Of a DNA stretch of 64,000 bases, positions 43,189 to 53,529 are shown piece after piece. The notes under the pieces were generated by a model that searched no databases, had not been told where the DNA came from, and saw only the letters and a list, made by a program, of their open reading frames with translations. A program made the translations under genes and the position numbers. The stretch is from Brachypterus glaber (taxonomy: Eukaryota > Arthropoda > Insecta > Coleoptera > Kateretidae). The stretch spans positions 25,779,265 through 25,843,264 of the forward strand of contig OY294051.1 of NCBI GenBank assembly GCA_958510825.1, in the 5' to 3' direction. The first letter of the stretch is position 1. Every line of letters starts with the position of its first letter.

Positions 43189-45309
43189 TTATCTAGTAGT
43201 TATTAAGTTCCAGTAATTTTGTCCAATTAAAAGTTTAGGTTGTTCGCTGGAGTAGCTAGAAAAATCAAAACTAGATAAATGAGGCCACTTAGATCTCATT
43301 TTTCTTGTGTCCAAACTCTGTATAGGTAAGTCCAGATCTTTTATTGAATAAGCTTCCATATTAAAAAACTTACTTTCATTTTTTCCTCGTATTTCAAACT
43401 CTACTTTCCTCGTTTCTATTTTCTTGTATGTATCCTTATCAGCCCATTTCAAATCTAAAGATAAATCCACACCTGATAGATCGAGACTATTTACCAGTTC
43501 TTCATCTAATAAAGAAATAGTGGAACCTTCATCTAGTAAACAGTTGATTTCTATTTCTTTTTTCCCAACTTTTATTATCACTGGTACAATTTTAAGTAAA
43601 ACTTCATATTTATTAAAATCTTTATCTATACAGTTGACAAAGTGTTTATCTTTAGGGGCAATAGTTTCTTTTATTTGAGGTAAGATATCTGTTTCTACAC
43701 TTTTGTTTGAAGTATTGCTTTCTAAGTGCAGAAGTTTATGGTGTACTTTAAGGCAATTATTTATACCACAAACTTTTCTTGACCTACACATACTTATTCT
43801 ATGTGAAACTTTTAAACATGAAAAACACATGTTCTTTTCTTTAACTATTTTCCATCGCTCCTCAATAGACATGGCAAGAAAGGTTTTGCAACTATCAAAG
43901 CTATGGCTTTCTTTGCATAAATGACATGGTTTCTCATTTTTATTTTTTATTTCAGAAACTACCAAAGCTCTTTTATATTTATCAAAAGTTTTTTGTTTAC
44001 TTACTTCCACAGCTACTGTAGTATAGCTCGCAGCCTTTGACTTTCTCCATATCCATTCTTGAAAATGTTTAAGAGATATCATTCCTCTACTATCAGCTAC
44101 TTTTTCTCCCCAAGAAAACTGCATGTTAAATGGTAATTTTTGAACTAATTCTTCTAAAATCTGTGGACAGTTAAGGTAATTATTCATATTCAGTGACTCT
44201 AAAGTTAGAACTAAATTAGTAACCACTTCTGAAAAATTTACAATGTTGTTTTTTTCAATAATTCTCATTTGTGGTAAGTTCTTGGCGTCACTTAAAAGGC
44301 TTTTAACCATAAGATCCGATCTTCCAAATCGTTCTTTAAGAATTTCAATTATTTTATCAGCATTTGTGCTGCCACACATTAAAAAACCTTGCACTGCTTT
44401 TTTCGCATCTCCTGTTAGACATTTATTTAATCTGCTAATGTTTTCAGCATTAGATATACTAAGCTGTTTTGTTGTATAGATAAAACGATTTAAAAAGTTT
44501 GGCCAATCCTTAACATTTCCCGAAAACAAGGGCAAATCAAAATCAATAGTTTGTCTAAGTAACAACTTTTTTAAATTATGCTCTAAAGTTGGCGTTTCAA
44601 ACGATAATTCATTTGTTTTATTTATACATTTGTTATTATCGATTAAAGCATCATTAAAATCTAGCCAAGATTTTACCTTTTCCTTAGGTGGTGGTGAAAC
44701 ATCACGAGGATCCTTCATAACTATAGAACTTTCTCCACATTCACTTAATCGTGACTCCAGTTCGAAAATTTCCTTTGCTCTTTTAATTTCCTCTTGCATT
44801 GCTTTTTCTTTTTCTTTGTTTAACTTTTTTTCCATTTCTGCTATAACTTTTGCTTGATGTAACCTTTTTTGTAAGCTTCTTCTTGAAGATCCCCTAGATT
44901 GGTAATCTTCTGTAGATTGTCTATATGAATGGTGATCTTCTTCAGACTTATTACTTGCTTCTGTATTATTAACTATAATTAAATTAGTTTGCTTACCCAC
45001 ACTATTTCTATTTAACTCTCCAGAGTGCCTCAACAAATCTTCATTAGTTCGTACCATACTATTAGTTTCCACACTATTTCTATGTAACTCTCCAGAATGA
45101 CTCAACAAATCTTCATTGGATCGTACTACACTATTATTCTCCAAATCAATTAAATTCTCCTCCATTATAGTAGAATTTCGATCAGGATTTTCTAAATTTT
45201 CAGCAGTCAAATTACTCCTGCCAAATCTTGACGGCCAGACAAAGGTGTTGTCCAGGTGCCTTTTACCTGCTGAACTCCTTCTTGGTCGTAAATTTTCTCT
45301 ATTTTCCAT
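43189..45309 (-). CDS. BEL/Pao gag-protease polyprotein (706 aa)
   Basis: The N-terminal 130 residues are Asn/Ser-rich and contain a duplicated module (NSVVRSNEDLLSHSGELHR and a close copy). A charged coiled-coil-like stretch follows (EMEKKLNKEKEKAMQEEIKR). Residues of about 255-400 are the gag-like domain of this superfamily (DLPLFSGNVKDWPNFLNRFI, then IIEILKERFGRSD). A Cys/His-rich zone follows (CHLCKESHSFDSC, then CFSCLKVSHRISMC) as a nucleic-acid-binding knuckle. Then comes an aspartic protease with LLDEGSTISLL, the D-x-G-S/T signature. The ORF ends with LLIGQNYW..TTR at a TAA (43186-43188). Downstream sequence stays open in the same frame to 42952, so that TAA probably interrupts an originally longer polyprotein. 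The start ATG lies 46 bp inside the 5' LTR edge. Confidence 0.92.
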   Translation of the reverse strand: MENRENLRPRRSSAGKRHLDNTFVWPSRFGRSNLTAENLENPDRNSTIMEENLIDLENNSVVRSNEDLLSHSGELHRNSVETNSMVRTNEDLLRHSGELNRNSVGKQTNLIIVNNTEASNKSEEDHHSYRQSTEDYQSRGSSRRSLQKRLHQAKVIAEMEKKLNKEKEKAMQEEIKRAKEIFELESRLSECGESSIVMKDPRDVSPPPKEKVKSWLDFNDALIDNNKCINKTNELSFETPTLEHNLKKLLLRQTIDFDLPLFSGNVKDWPNFLNRFIYTTKQLSISNAENISRLNKCLTGDAKKAVQGFLMCGSTNADKIIEILKERFGRSDLMVKSLLSDAKNLPQMRIIEKNNIVNFSEVVTNLVLTLESLNMNNYLNCPQILEELVQKLPFNMQFSWGEKVADSRGMISLKHFQEWIWRKSKAASYTTVAVEVSKQKTFDKYKRALVVSEIKNKNEKPCHLCKESHSFDSCKTFLAMSIEERWKIVKEKNMCFSCLKVSHRISMCRSRKVCGINNCLKVHHKLLHLESNTSNKSVETDILPQIKETIAPKDKHFVNCIDKDFNKYEVLLKIVPVIIKVGKKEIEINCLLDEGSTISLLDEELVNSLDLSGVDLSLDLKWADKDTYKKIETRKVEFEIRGKNESKFFNMEAYSIKDLDLPIQSLDTRKMRSKWPHLSSFDFSSYSSEQPKLLIGQNYWNLITTR

Positions 45310-45329
45310 GTACTATATGCTCTGCGGAC

Positions 45330-45353
45330 TGTAACCGTCTCGTAAGGACCAAA
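45330..45353 (-). promoter_or_regulatory. Probable primer-binding site
   Basis: Just inside the 5' LTR the minus strand reads tttttggtccttacgagacg. A TGG-type start at this place is where a tRNA 3' end would anneal; I did not match it to a particular tRNA. Confidence 0.5.
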
Positions 45354-45355
45354 AA

Positions 45356-45498
45356 TGTTATTTCTTTTTAGTGCTGTTACACAATTACAAGAAATCTATT
45401 AAAATAAACTTTGACTATTTTGACTTTTTATAATTCTATTGACAAAATCTCTTAACAACCAATAATAACAATTTTAACAATTGAACCCATTTCCAACA
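45356..45498 (-). repeat. BEL/Pao 5' LTR (143 bp)
   Basis: Identical to the other LTR. It should hold promoter and polyadenylation signals. The gag start codon lies only 46 bp beyond its inner edge. Confidence 0.95.
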
Positions 45499-46135
45499 TG
45501 GGGTAAAAAAAACTGAAAAAAAAAATGACTAAAAAGGTGCTGTCTCCCAAAGTGCAAGTCCGATCCGACTCATATTGCATATATAAGCTCTATACGCTAA
45601 TATTTACCTGTGATATTAATTTCAACCCCCCATCCCCAAAACTGGGGGTATGGGGTAAAAAAAAACTTTAAAAAGTCCGATCCGACTCATATTGCATATA
45701 TAAGCTCTTTACGCTAATATTTACCTGTGATATTATTTTCAACCCACCATCCCCAAAACTGGGGGTATGGGGTTAAAAAAACTAAAAAAAAAATGACTAA
45801 AAAGGTGCGGTCTTCCAAAGTACAAGTCCGATCCGACTCATATTGTATATATAAGCTCTTTACGCTAATATTTATCTCTGATGTTAATTTCAACCCCCTA
45901 TCCCCAAAACTGGGGGTATGGGGTTAAAAAAACTTTTAAAAAATGACCAAAAAGGTGCGGTCTCCCAAAGTACAAGCCCGATCCGACTCATATTTCATAT
46001 ATAAGCTCTTTACGCTAATATTTACCTGTGATATTAATTTCAACCCCCCATCTCCAAAACTGGGGGTATGGGGTTAAAAAAATTAAAAAAAAAATGACTA
46101 AAAAGGTGCGGTCTCCCAAAGTACAAGTCCGATAA
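45499..46135 (+). repeat. 150-bp satellite, left array part 2
   Basis: Same orientation as 38997-39572, resuming with tggggtaaaaaaaactg. About four monomers; one (about 45660) is internally deleted, and the last stops at caagtccgataatata. Confidence 0.92.
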
Positions 46136-46317
46136 TATAAATAAAAAATTTACAATATAATTTTTGTTAATATTTAATGAATAACCTACTCCTATCAGAT
46201 TGGATCCAGGAAGTTCATCTGGGGGGGGGGGGGTAAGCTCTCAGCTTCCTAGTCCTTATAGTTTTTGAGATACAGAAACCCGGATATCGGAGTCCGTAGT
46301 ACGACACCTAATTCTTA

Positions 46318-48790
46318 GTATGAGGAGCTTGCTTATACAATCCAATTTGAGTCCAATCAAACTTGTACCTTATGAGACTGCACCATTTTAGTATTTTTTT
46401 AAACTTTTTTTAGCACCCTACACCCAGTTTTGGGGATGTGGAGTGTAAATTAATATCACAGGTAAATATTAGCGTAAAGAGCTTATTTATGCAATATGAG
46501 TCGGATCGGACTTGTACTTTGGGAGACCGCACCTTTTTTTAGTCATTTTTTTTTTAGTTTTTTTTAACCCCATACCCCCAGTTTTGGGGATGGGGGATTG
46601 AAATTAATATCACAGGTAAATATTAGCGTAAAGAGCTTATATATGCAATATGAGTCGGATCGGGCTTGTACTTTGGGAGACCGCACCTTTTTGGTCATTT
46701 TTTTTAAGTTTTTTTTTAACCCCATACCCCCAGATTTGGGGATAGGGGGTTGAAATTAACATCACAGATAAATATTAGCGTAAAGAGCTTATATATGCAA
46801 TATGAGTCGGATCGGACTTGTACTTTGGGAGACCGCACCTTTTTAGTCATTTTTTTTTAGTTTTTTCAAACCCCATACCCCCAGTTTTGGGGATGGGGGG
46901 TTGAAATTAATATCACAGGTAAATATTAGCGTAAATAGCTTATATATGCAATATGAGTCGGATCGGACTTGTACTTTGGGAGACCGCACCTTTTTAGTCA
47001 TTTTTTTTTAGTTTTGTTAACCCCATACCCCCAGTTTTGGGGATGGGGGGTTGAAATTAATAGCACAGGTAAATATTAGCGTAAAGAGCTTATATATGCA
47101 ATATGAGTCGGATCGGACTTGTACTTTGGGAGACCGCACCTTTTTAGTCATTTTTTTTTAGTTTTTTTAACCCCATACCCCCAGTTTTGGGGATGGGGGG
47201 TTGAAATTAATAGCACAGGTAAATATTAGCGTAAAGAGCTTATATATGCAATAAGAGTCGGATCGGACTTGTACTTTGGGAGACCGCACCTTTTTAGTCA
47301 TTTTTTTAAAGTTTTTTTAACCCCATACCCCCAGTTTTGGGGATAGGGGGTTGAAATTAACATCACAGATAAATATTAGCGTAAAGAGCTTATATATGCA
47401 ATATGAGTCGGATCGGACTTGTACTTTGGGAGACCGCACCTTTTTAGTCATTTTTTTTTAGTTTTTTTAACCCCATACCCCCAGTTTTGGGGATGGGGGG
47501 TTGAAATTAATAGCACAGGTAAATATTAGCGTAAAGATCTTATATATGCAATATGAGTCGGATCGGACTTGTACTTTGGGAGACCGCACCTTTTTAGTCA
47601 TTTTTTTTTTAGTTTTTTTAACCCCATACCCCCAGTTTTGGGGATGGGGGGTTGAAATTAATATCACAGGTAAATATTAGCGTAAAGAGCTTATATATGC
47701 AATATGAGTCGGATCGGACTTGTACTTTGGGAGACCGCACCTTTTTAGTCATTTTTTTTTAGTTTTTTTAACCCCGTACCCCCAGTTTTGGGGATAGGGG
47801 GTTGAAATTAACATCACAGATAAATATTAGCGTAAATTATATATGCAATATGAGTCGGATCGGACTTGTACTTTGGGAGACCGCACCTTTTTAGTCATTT
47901 TTTTTTAGTTTTTTTAACCCCATACCCCCAGTTTTGGGGATGGGGGGTTGAAATTAATAGCACAGGTAAATATTAGCGTAAAGATCTTATATATGCAATA
48001 TGAGTCGGATCGGACTTGTACTTTGGGAGACCGCACCTTTTTAGTCATTTTTTTTTAGTTTTTTTAACCCCATACCCCCAGTTTTGGGGATGGGGGGTTG
48101 AAATTAATAGCACAGGTAAATATTAGCGTAAAGAGCTTATATATGCAATAAGAGTCGGATCGGACTTGTACTTTGGGAGACCGCACCTTTTTAGTCATTT
48201 TTTTTAAGTTTTTTTTTAACCCCATACCCCCAGTTTTGGGGATAGGGGGTTGAAATTAACATCACAGATAAATATTAGCGTAAAGAGCTTATATATGCAA
48301 TATGAGTCGGATCGGACTTGTACTTTGGGAGACCGCACCTTTTTAGTCATTTTTTTTTAGTTTTTTTTAACCCCATGCCCCCAGTTTTGGGGTTGAAATT
48401 AACATCACAGATAAATTTTAGCGTATAGAGCTTATATATGCAATATGAGTCGGATCGGACTTGCACTTTGGGAGACCGCACCTTTTTAGTCAATTTTTTT
48501 CAGTTTTTTTTTACCCCATACCCCCAGTTTTGGGGATGGGGGGGTTGAAATTAATATCACAGGTAAATATTAGCGTAAAGAGCTTATATATGCAATATGA
48601 GTCGGATCGGACTTGTACTTTGGGAGACCGCACCTTTTTAGTCATTTTTTTTTAGTTTTTTTAACCCCATACCCCCAGTTTTGGGGATGGGGGGTTGAAA
48701 TTAATATCACAGGTAAATATTAGCGTAAAGAGCTTATATATGCAATATGAGTCGGATCGGACTTGGACCGCAGGAGACCGCACCTTTTTA
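46318..48790 (-). repeat. 150-bp satellite, right array (opposite orientation)
   Basis: About 16 monomers at 150-bp spacing (for example agaccgcacc at 46981, 47131, 47281, 47431 and 47581). The innermost monomer is the most diverged. Three variants can be told apart (aatatcacagg, aatagcacagg, aacatcacagat). The pair with ataagagtcgg followed by the aacatcacagat type occurs twice, about 900 bp apart (47191-47490 and 48091-48390), hinting at a six-monomer duplication. Confidence 0.93.
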
Positions 48791-48808
48791 CTCAAATCAG
48801 CAGATTAG

Positions 48809-49790
48809 TGAGACCCTTTAACTTGTCTTCATAAAAAAATCTTAATCTTGGGAAATCGCAATGTTTTAGTTGAAAATTTTCCCAAGATTTAGATAATCTT
48901 AGTCCAAACTTTTAACACTAGAATAACAGTTATTCAATCATTTATCCTGTTATTTAATAATTTATTGTAATACCGATTTTTGTGGTAGAAAAAAAATCCT
49001 AAATAGCCAAGTGTCTCGCGCAGAATGTAGGTACGTCATTTTAAAGCCCGCGTAACGAAAAATATTTCCCTCCAATGTAAATAGGAAACAGATGGGTTCA
49101 TAGCCAACTTCAAGTTTGTTATGAACTGTCAGCTGTGAAAACATCTGATATTATGCAACAATGAAATTATACAATTTCCCAGCGAATTACGATTTTTTTT
49201 TAAAGAAAAACTTATGTTTATATATTTTTTAAAATATTAGATACCTTTTTTCGGCTTTTTACCTGTTATTTCATACAAAAAAGTTTTCAAACTTGTTGCT
49301 ACTAAATCAACATTTTACAATGTTGCCATACCGCCGGAACAAAATTGAAAGAACATATTTTTTAACAAGTTATGTCACATAACTTAGTTTAATATTAAAA
49401 TGTCTATATAATTATTGTTTATAAATAAAATTTCTTACTATAAAAACCTGCACACTTGCACATTTCTTTTGATTAACTCAGTTTAAAACGATGTTAATAG
49501 CTGGTAACTTTCTCTCGTTTCTCAAAGAATTGCATGTTTGGCAACACGGCTAAGTAATATAACGACCTCTACAATGAAAGAAAATATGCATTTTGCATTA
49601 TTTTGAAACATATAAAATTCACAAACATTCAAAAAAAAACATTCTAGAATGGTCTAAATCATATATTTAGTAAAATTTCATGTTTTATTCGTTCATAAAT
49701 GAAGAAAACCCGCGTAAAAACATCGGGTAATGAACTTACCTCAGTGAAGTTAGGTACGAAAAGTAACGTCGGCGCAGGGTTAACGTTTCT
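48809..49790. other. No gene seen
   Basis: An imperfect inverted pair around aatcttgggaaatcgcaatg and ttttcccaagatttagat (48850-48900) may be a small hairpin element. The rest is A/T-rich. Confidence 0.45.
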
Positions 49791-49798
49791 GTCATTTG

Positions 49799-50052
49799 TT
49801 TCGCGGCAAACTGAAATCATACTGGCGGGACGAACGTATTCCCTGCCTCGTTTTTAATGTTAAAAATTGATTTAAAGTGATATTTTTGTGCAAAAAAACG
49901 ATCATTAATGTTGCAGAAACATTCATCCATCTCAAAACAAAATATAAACAGTGCTACTAGATTTTTTAACAATATTTTCAACGTGTACTTTGACGAGGTT
50001 AAAATTTTTGTGGGAATCCTCTTGATAAGCATTATTTAGTGAAAAATAAATG
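49799..50052 (+). promoter_or_regulatory. Possible cyclin E promoter and noncoding first exon
   Basis: Two E2F-like motifs lie 14 bp apart: tttcgcggcaaa (49799-49810) and ggcggga (49824-49830), in a patch less A/T-rich than its surroundings. The sequence then runs to a good donor, atg|gtgagt (intron from 50053). The next strong acceptor in a sensible place is ttcttcttttcag at 57720, 142 bp before the cyclin E start codon. Cyclin E is a classical E2F target in animals. The link is inference: no transcript supports it, and the intron would be 7.7 kb. Confidence 0.3.
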
Positions 50053-51506
50053 GTGAGTGGTCTAGATTTAATTATTTATTATTCTTTGGTATTTAGTTTC
50101 TTCTGTAAACGAAAAATAAATCGGTTATAAGTGGTAGTTTATGAGGAAAAAGGTCTTTTGTTTGGCTGGGATTTTATACCTGCGGGGGGTGTGTAACTTA
50201 ACTTCTTCCCTAAAATGGTGGAATTTCTTGAACATCTTTATATTTTTCTCTTATTTTATTTATCTGAACACTTTAATCTTTAGTTTAATATAAAATTTGG
50301 ATAATTTTTAATAATTTTAACGTGTTAAAAAAGCCCTAACAATATGATTATTTAATAAGGGTGATTTTCCTACAGATTTATAGGGGTAAGCTTGGGTTAA
50401 CCTCAGTTTTGATGTAATATAACTAATCTTTGATGTTTTTTATTTAAAATGTTGCTTCAAATTATGTATTTAAAGTCCAGAAAAAACGCCACATGTACTA
50501 AATCAATTGTTTAAAAATTCCTATTTGTGATGTGATGTAATTATTTTGATCTAAGTGTCCTATTTATGCTTATTTTCAGAAACTAATTAGGTATGTATGT
50601 TGTAATATATCTTTTGAACCAATTAAATTGATAAAATTAAATACCATTATCATTTTTAAAGAGACAGGTTTCCCTTTAAATTTTTAAATGGCTAATGCAT
50701 AATACAGCATATTTATTGTAAATAGACTTATCAATGTTTTTTAAGATAGGTATTTTATGATAAAAAGGTTTACATTACATACATTATAGGATATGGGATT
50801 TTTTTTTCAAAAATTACTCAGGTACAAAGTAGACCTATTAGGTTTACTTTTAATTAATTAAATTAATTGGCACATGTAGAAAAAATGATTACCCTACAGT
50901 TTCATAATGAAATATTATTATTATTTTACACATGAATATTACTTATAGTATTTTACTATTGTACCTGGGAACAATTTATTTCACTGTAATTTTATATGGT
51001 AGCAAGCCCATAGCCAGGATTTTGGGGGAGGGGTGCTGAATTTTGTAATTTTATCTGTCTTGTAATAGTCGAGGAAAAAGTTATATTTTTAACTTTTATT
51101 TAAGACTGGAAAACACCAATACACTGGAAAACCTCATTTTAAATTTTGAAGAAGCGGTGATTAACCCTCAAACCATGTTCCTAGGGGTTCAACAAAGTTA
51201 ATATATGAGCCTTACTCACAAAAATTAAAATATTCAAGCATATTAAAGTATGAGTAAATATAAAGACTCTAAATACATAATGTGACATAATGTTTTTAAA
51301 AAATATTCTAGAAACAGTAAATTTTTGTGACAAATTTTAAAGAATTTTAAGGGTGAAATAAAAAAAAACAAAGTTTTTCTTGTTCATTATTGAAAAAAAA
51401 AATAGAGAATATGTGTGAGTTAGACCCAGTTCTGATTGGTTAAAATGCAATTTTTGGCTTTTTTTAATCCAAATATTCTCGGTTATAAATAAAGATATTG
51501 ATTGAC
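50053..51506. other. No gene seen
   Basis: A/T-rich, without tandem arrays or a clear inverted repeat. If the noncoding exon above is real, this is cyclin E intron sequence. Confidence 0.5.
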
Positions 51507-51645
51507 ACAGGGGCGGATTTATTTCACTTTAAGGGGGGGGGGCCATCCATAAGGAAAAAAATTGCGCTTTCGCCAAAAATATAATTTAATTTTATGCAAA
51601 TATATCTCGCTGGGGGGGGCATGCCCCCCCCTAAATCCGCGCATG
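51507..51645. mobile_element. hAT-like MITE, second copy
   Basis: Ends caggggcggatttatttc and ctaaatccgcgcatg. gattgac occurs on both sides (51500-51506, 51646-51652) as target duplication. Same family as 1105-1218. Confidence 0.7.
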
Positions 51646-51842
51646 GATTGACCATTGTTTAGTTAAAAAGTCGCTTGAGTGCTTAACCTCGCCCTTTTTT
51701 CGATTTTTCGTTTTTAATTTAATATATTTAACTTTGAAAATTAGGAAAATGTACGTAATTTCAAACATAAAAAACTAAGTCCTTCAAGCAAAAAATTAAA
51801 AAAGGACGACGTTAGGCACTCAAGCAACTCTTTAACTACACA

Positions 51843-52195
51843 CCGTGTGGTCCAAAAGTCTTCCTCCATCTTAACTTTTGAACGAGTTGATATCTACTTC
51901 AAATTTGGAGCAACTAAATAAGTCAACTCAAACCATCCTTTCGCTATATTTAATATTTTCGTTTGGAAATGTGGGCAGGAGGGCATGGGAGGATTTTTTT
52001 TAATGAAAAGTGGGCTGCATGATACATCATTTTAAAGCTTATAAAATTCTCTATTTAACCATACGCTTTTTTATTTTTAGAATAGGGTTAAAAATGGGTA
52101 TTTTCGTAAAAATTTCTTTAAAAAAAATAAACAATTTTTGAAAAATTTATTATTTTTTGTTCCAAAAACGTAAATTATACTATTATAAAAAGATT
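51843..52195. mobile_element. Truncated copy of the 'CAGNGCGGTCC' TIR family
   Basis: Begins gtgtggtccaaaagtcttcc, then follows the family order (aacttttgaacgagttga, acttcaaatttggag, gtgggcaggagggcatggga) and stops without a right end. Confidence 0.65.
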
Positions 52196-52450
52196 TCGTT
52201 AAGATTTCGGCATTTCCGCCAAGACTTCAGGCGTTTTATTAAGATTAAGTCTCGGATTGTGGATTTTTTTGTGTAAGATTTTGCTAAAATTTCGGAATAT
52301 CCACCAAGAGTTCAATATTTCTTTTAATATTTCGGGATTAAGTCTAGGATTGCGGAATTTCACATAGAAATATTTCGATAAGATTTCGGAATTTCAGGAT
52401 TTCTTCAGAAAAGATTTCGGAAATTTAGCTAATATTTTGAATCGGATTCT
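52196..52450. repeat. Degenerate 'aagatttcgg' repeats
   Basis: About nine loose copies of aagatttcgg / taagtctcggatt with irregular spacing. No other signal. Confidence 0.5.
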
Positions 52451-53529
52451 GCCGAGGCTGTATACAGGTTCCTCAGGAGTATAACCCTACATGACCAGAA
52501 TAATAATATACAGTGCGGTCCAAAAGTCACCCCCCCCCCCCTTTTAACTTTTGAACGAGTTGAGATATCGACTTCAAATTTAGAACTCTTAAATAAGACA
52601 ACTTAAACTATCTTTTAGCATATATTTGATATTTTCAGCTCTTAAAATGTGGACAGGGGGGCATGGGGGGACATTTTTTAAATGGAAGGGGGGTCATGTA
52701 ATACATCATTTTAAAGCTTATAAAATTCTCTATTTAAACTAACATTTTTAAATTTTTTAAAAATGTTTTTTAAGGTTTTGATTTTTCAATTTTTTGTGCT
52801 AAAACATTCGATTTTTTAAGTTTTTTTTTTATAAATTTTTATTTATGTCAACTAAAATTAGTATAAAAGTATAATTAACATTTTTTTATGATGAAATTAG
52901 GCATTTTTAAAAAATTATTTGTTTTGTTTTAGAGGAATTTTGACATTAATACCCATTTTCAACCCCATTTTAAACCCAATTTTTTTTTTTTAATTTAAAA
53001 ATATGGAGTTAAATGGAGAATTTTATAAGCTTTAAAATGATGTATTACACGACCCCCCTTTCCATTTAAAAAAATGTGCCCCCATGCCCCCCTGCCCACA
53101 TTTTAAGAGCTGAAAGTATTAAATATATCGTCCACTAAAGGCTCTAGTTGTCTAACTCCAAATTTTTCAAAAATGAGATTTTTATCAAATTTGCTTCATT
53201 ATCTGATTACCAACATACTTCAAAAAAAAAAAGTTGCATTAAACCAATATCAGCCTCAAAAAATGCAAAAATGTAAATATTTTAAGTCGCTAAGTGTCTA
53301 ACTCCATCATATGATTGTGAGAAAACAATTAAATGAGAACTGTCACTAATGTCAAACTATTTCTCGACAACAGGGGATCCCGTTTCAAATATTTGTTAAT
53401 TTACTGTTTGATGATAATTATAATTATTGCCATTAATAATGTATATATATTATGCCTACCTAGTAGTAATATTATATATTAAATATAAAAATATAAATTT
53501 TTTGTAATAATATTACGCGATATAATACG

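Larger units (their letters stand above)
39573..45498 (-). mobile_element. BEL/Pao LTR retrotransposon, structurally complete
   Basis: 5,926 bp between two LTRs that look identical, with the 5-bp target duplication tgggg on both sides, inside a satellite monomer. It carries one gag-protease ORF and one pol ORF in the order gag-PR-RT-RNase H-integrase typical of BEL/Pao; there is no envelope ORF. Identical LTRs imply recent insertion. The coding region nevertheless has a stop, a frame change and a deletion in the RT active site (see the pol entries), so this copy cannot supply its own RT. Confidence 0.95.
38980..48808. mobile_element. Satellite-bearing foldback element (interrupted by BEL/Pao)
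   Basis: The left end ctaatctgctgatttgacta (from 38980) and the right end (tcaaatcagcagattag, to 48808) are inverse copies. From each end inward runs an array of the same ~150-bp satellite, in opposite orientations, meeting at a unique spacer of about 180 bp (46135-46318). Without the retrotransposon the element would be about 3.9 kb. No transposase gene is inside, and no convincing target duplication is visible. It could be a foldback/Galileo-like transposon or an inverted satellite array of other origin. Confidence 0.6.

Noticed and set aside
46318..48790. Regularly spaced repeats considered as a CRISPR array
   Set aside because: Units are ~150 bp, contiguous and similar throughout, with no unique spacers. 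This is satellite DNA in a eukaryotic genome.
38980..48808. Helitron/Helentron explanation for the satellite-bearing unit
   Set aside because: Tandem repeats inside Helentrons would fit, but no TC start, CTRR end with hairpin or Rep/helicase sequence could be shown, and the two arrays are inverted.
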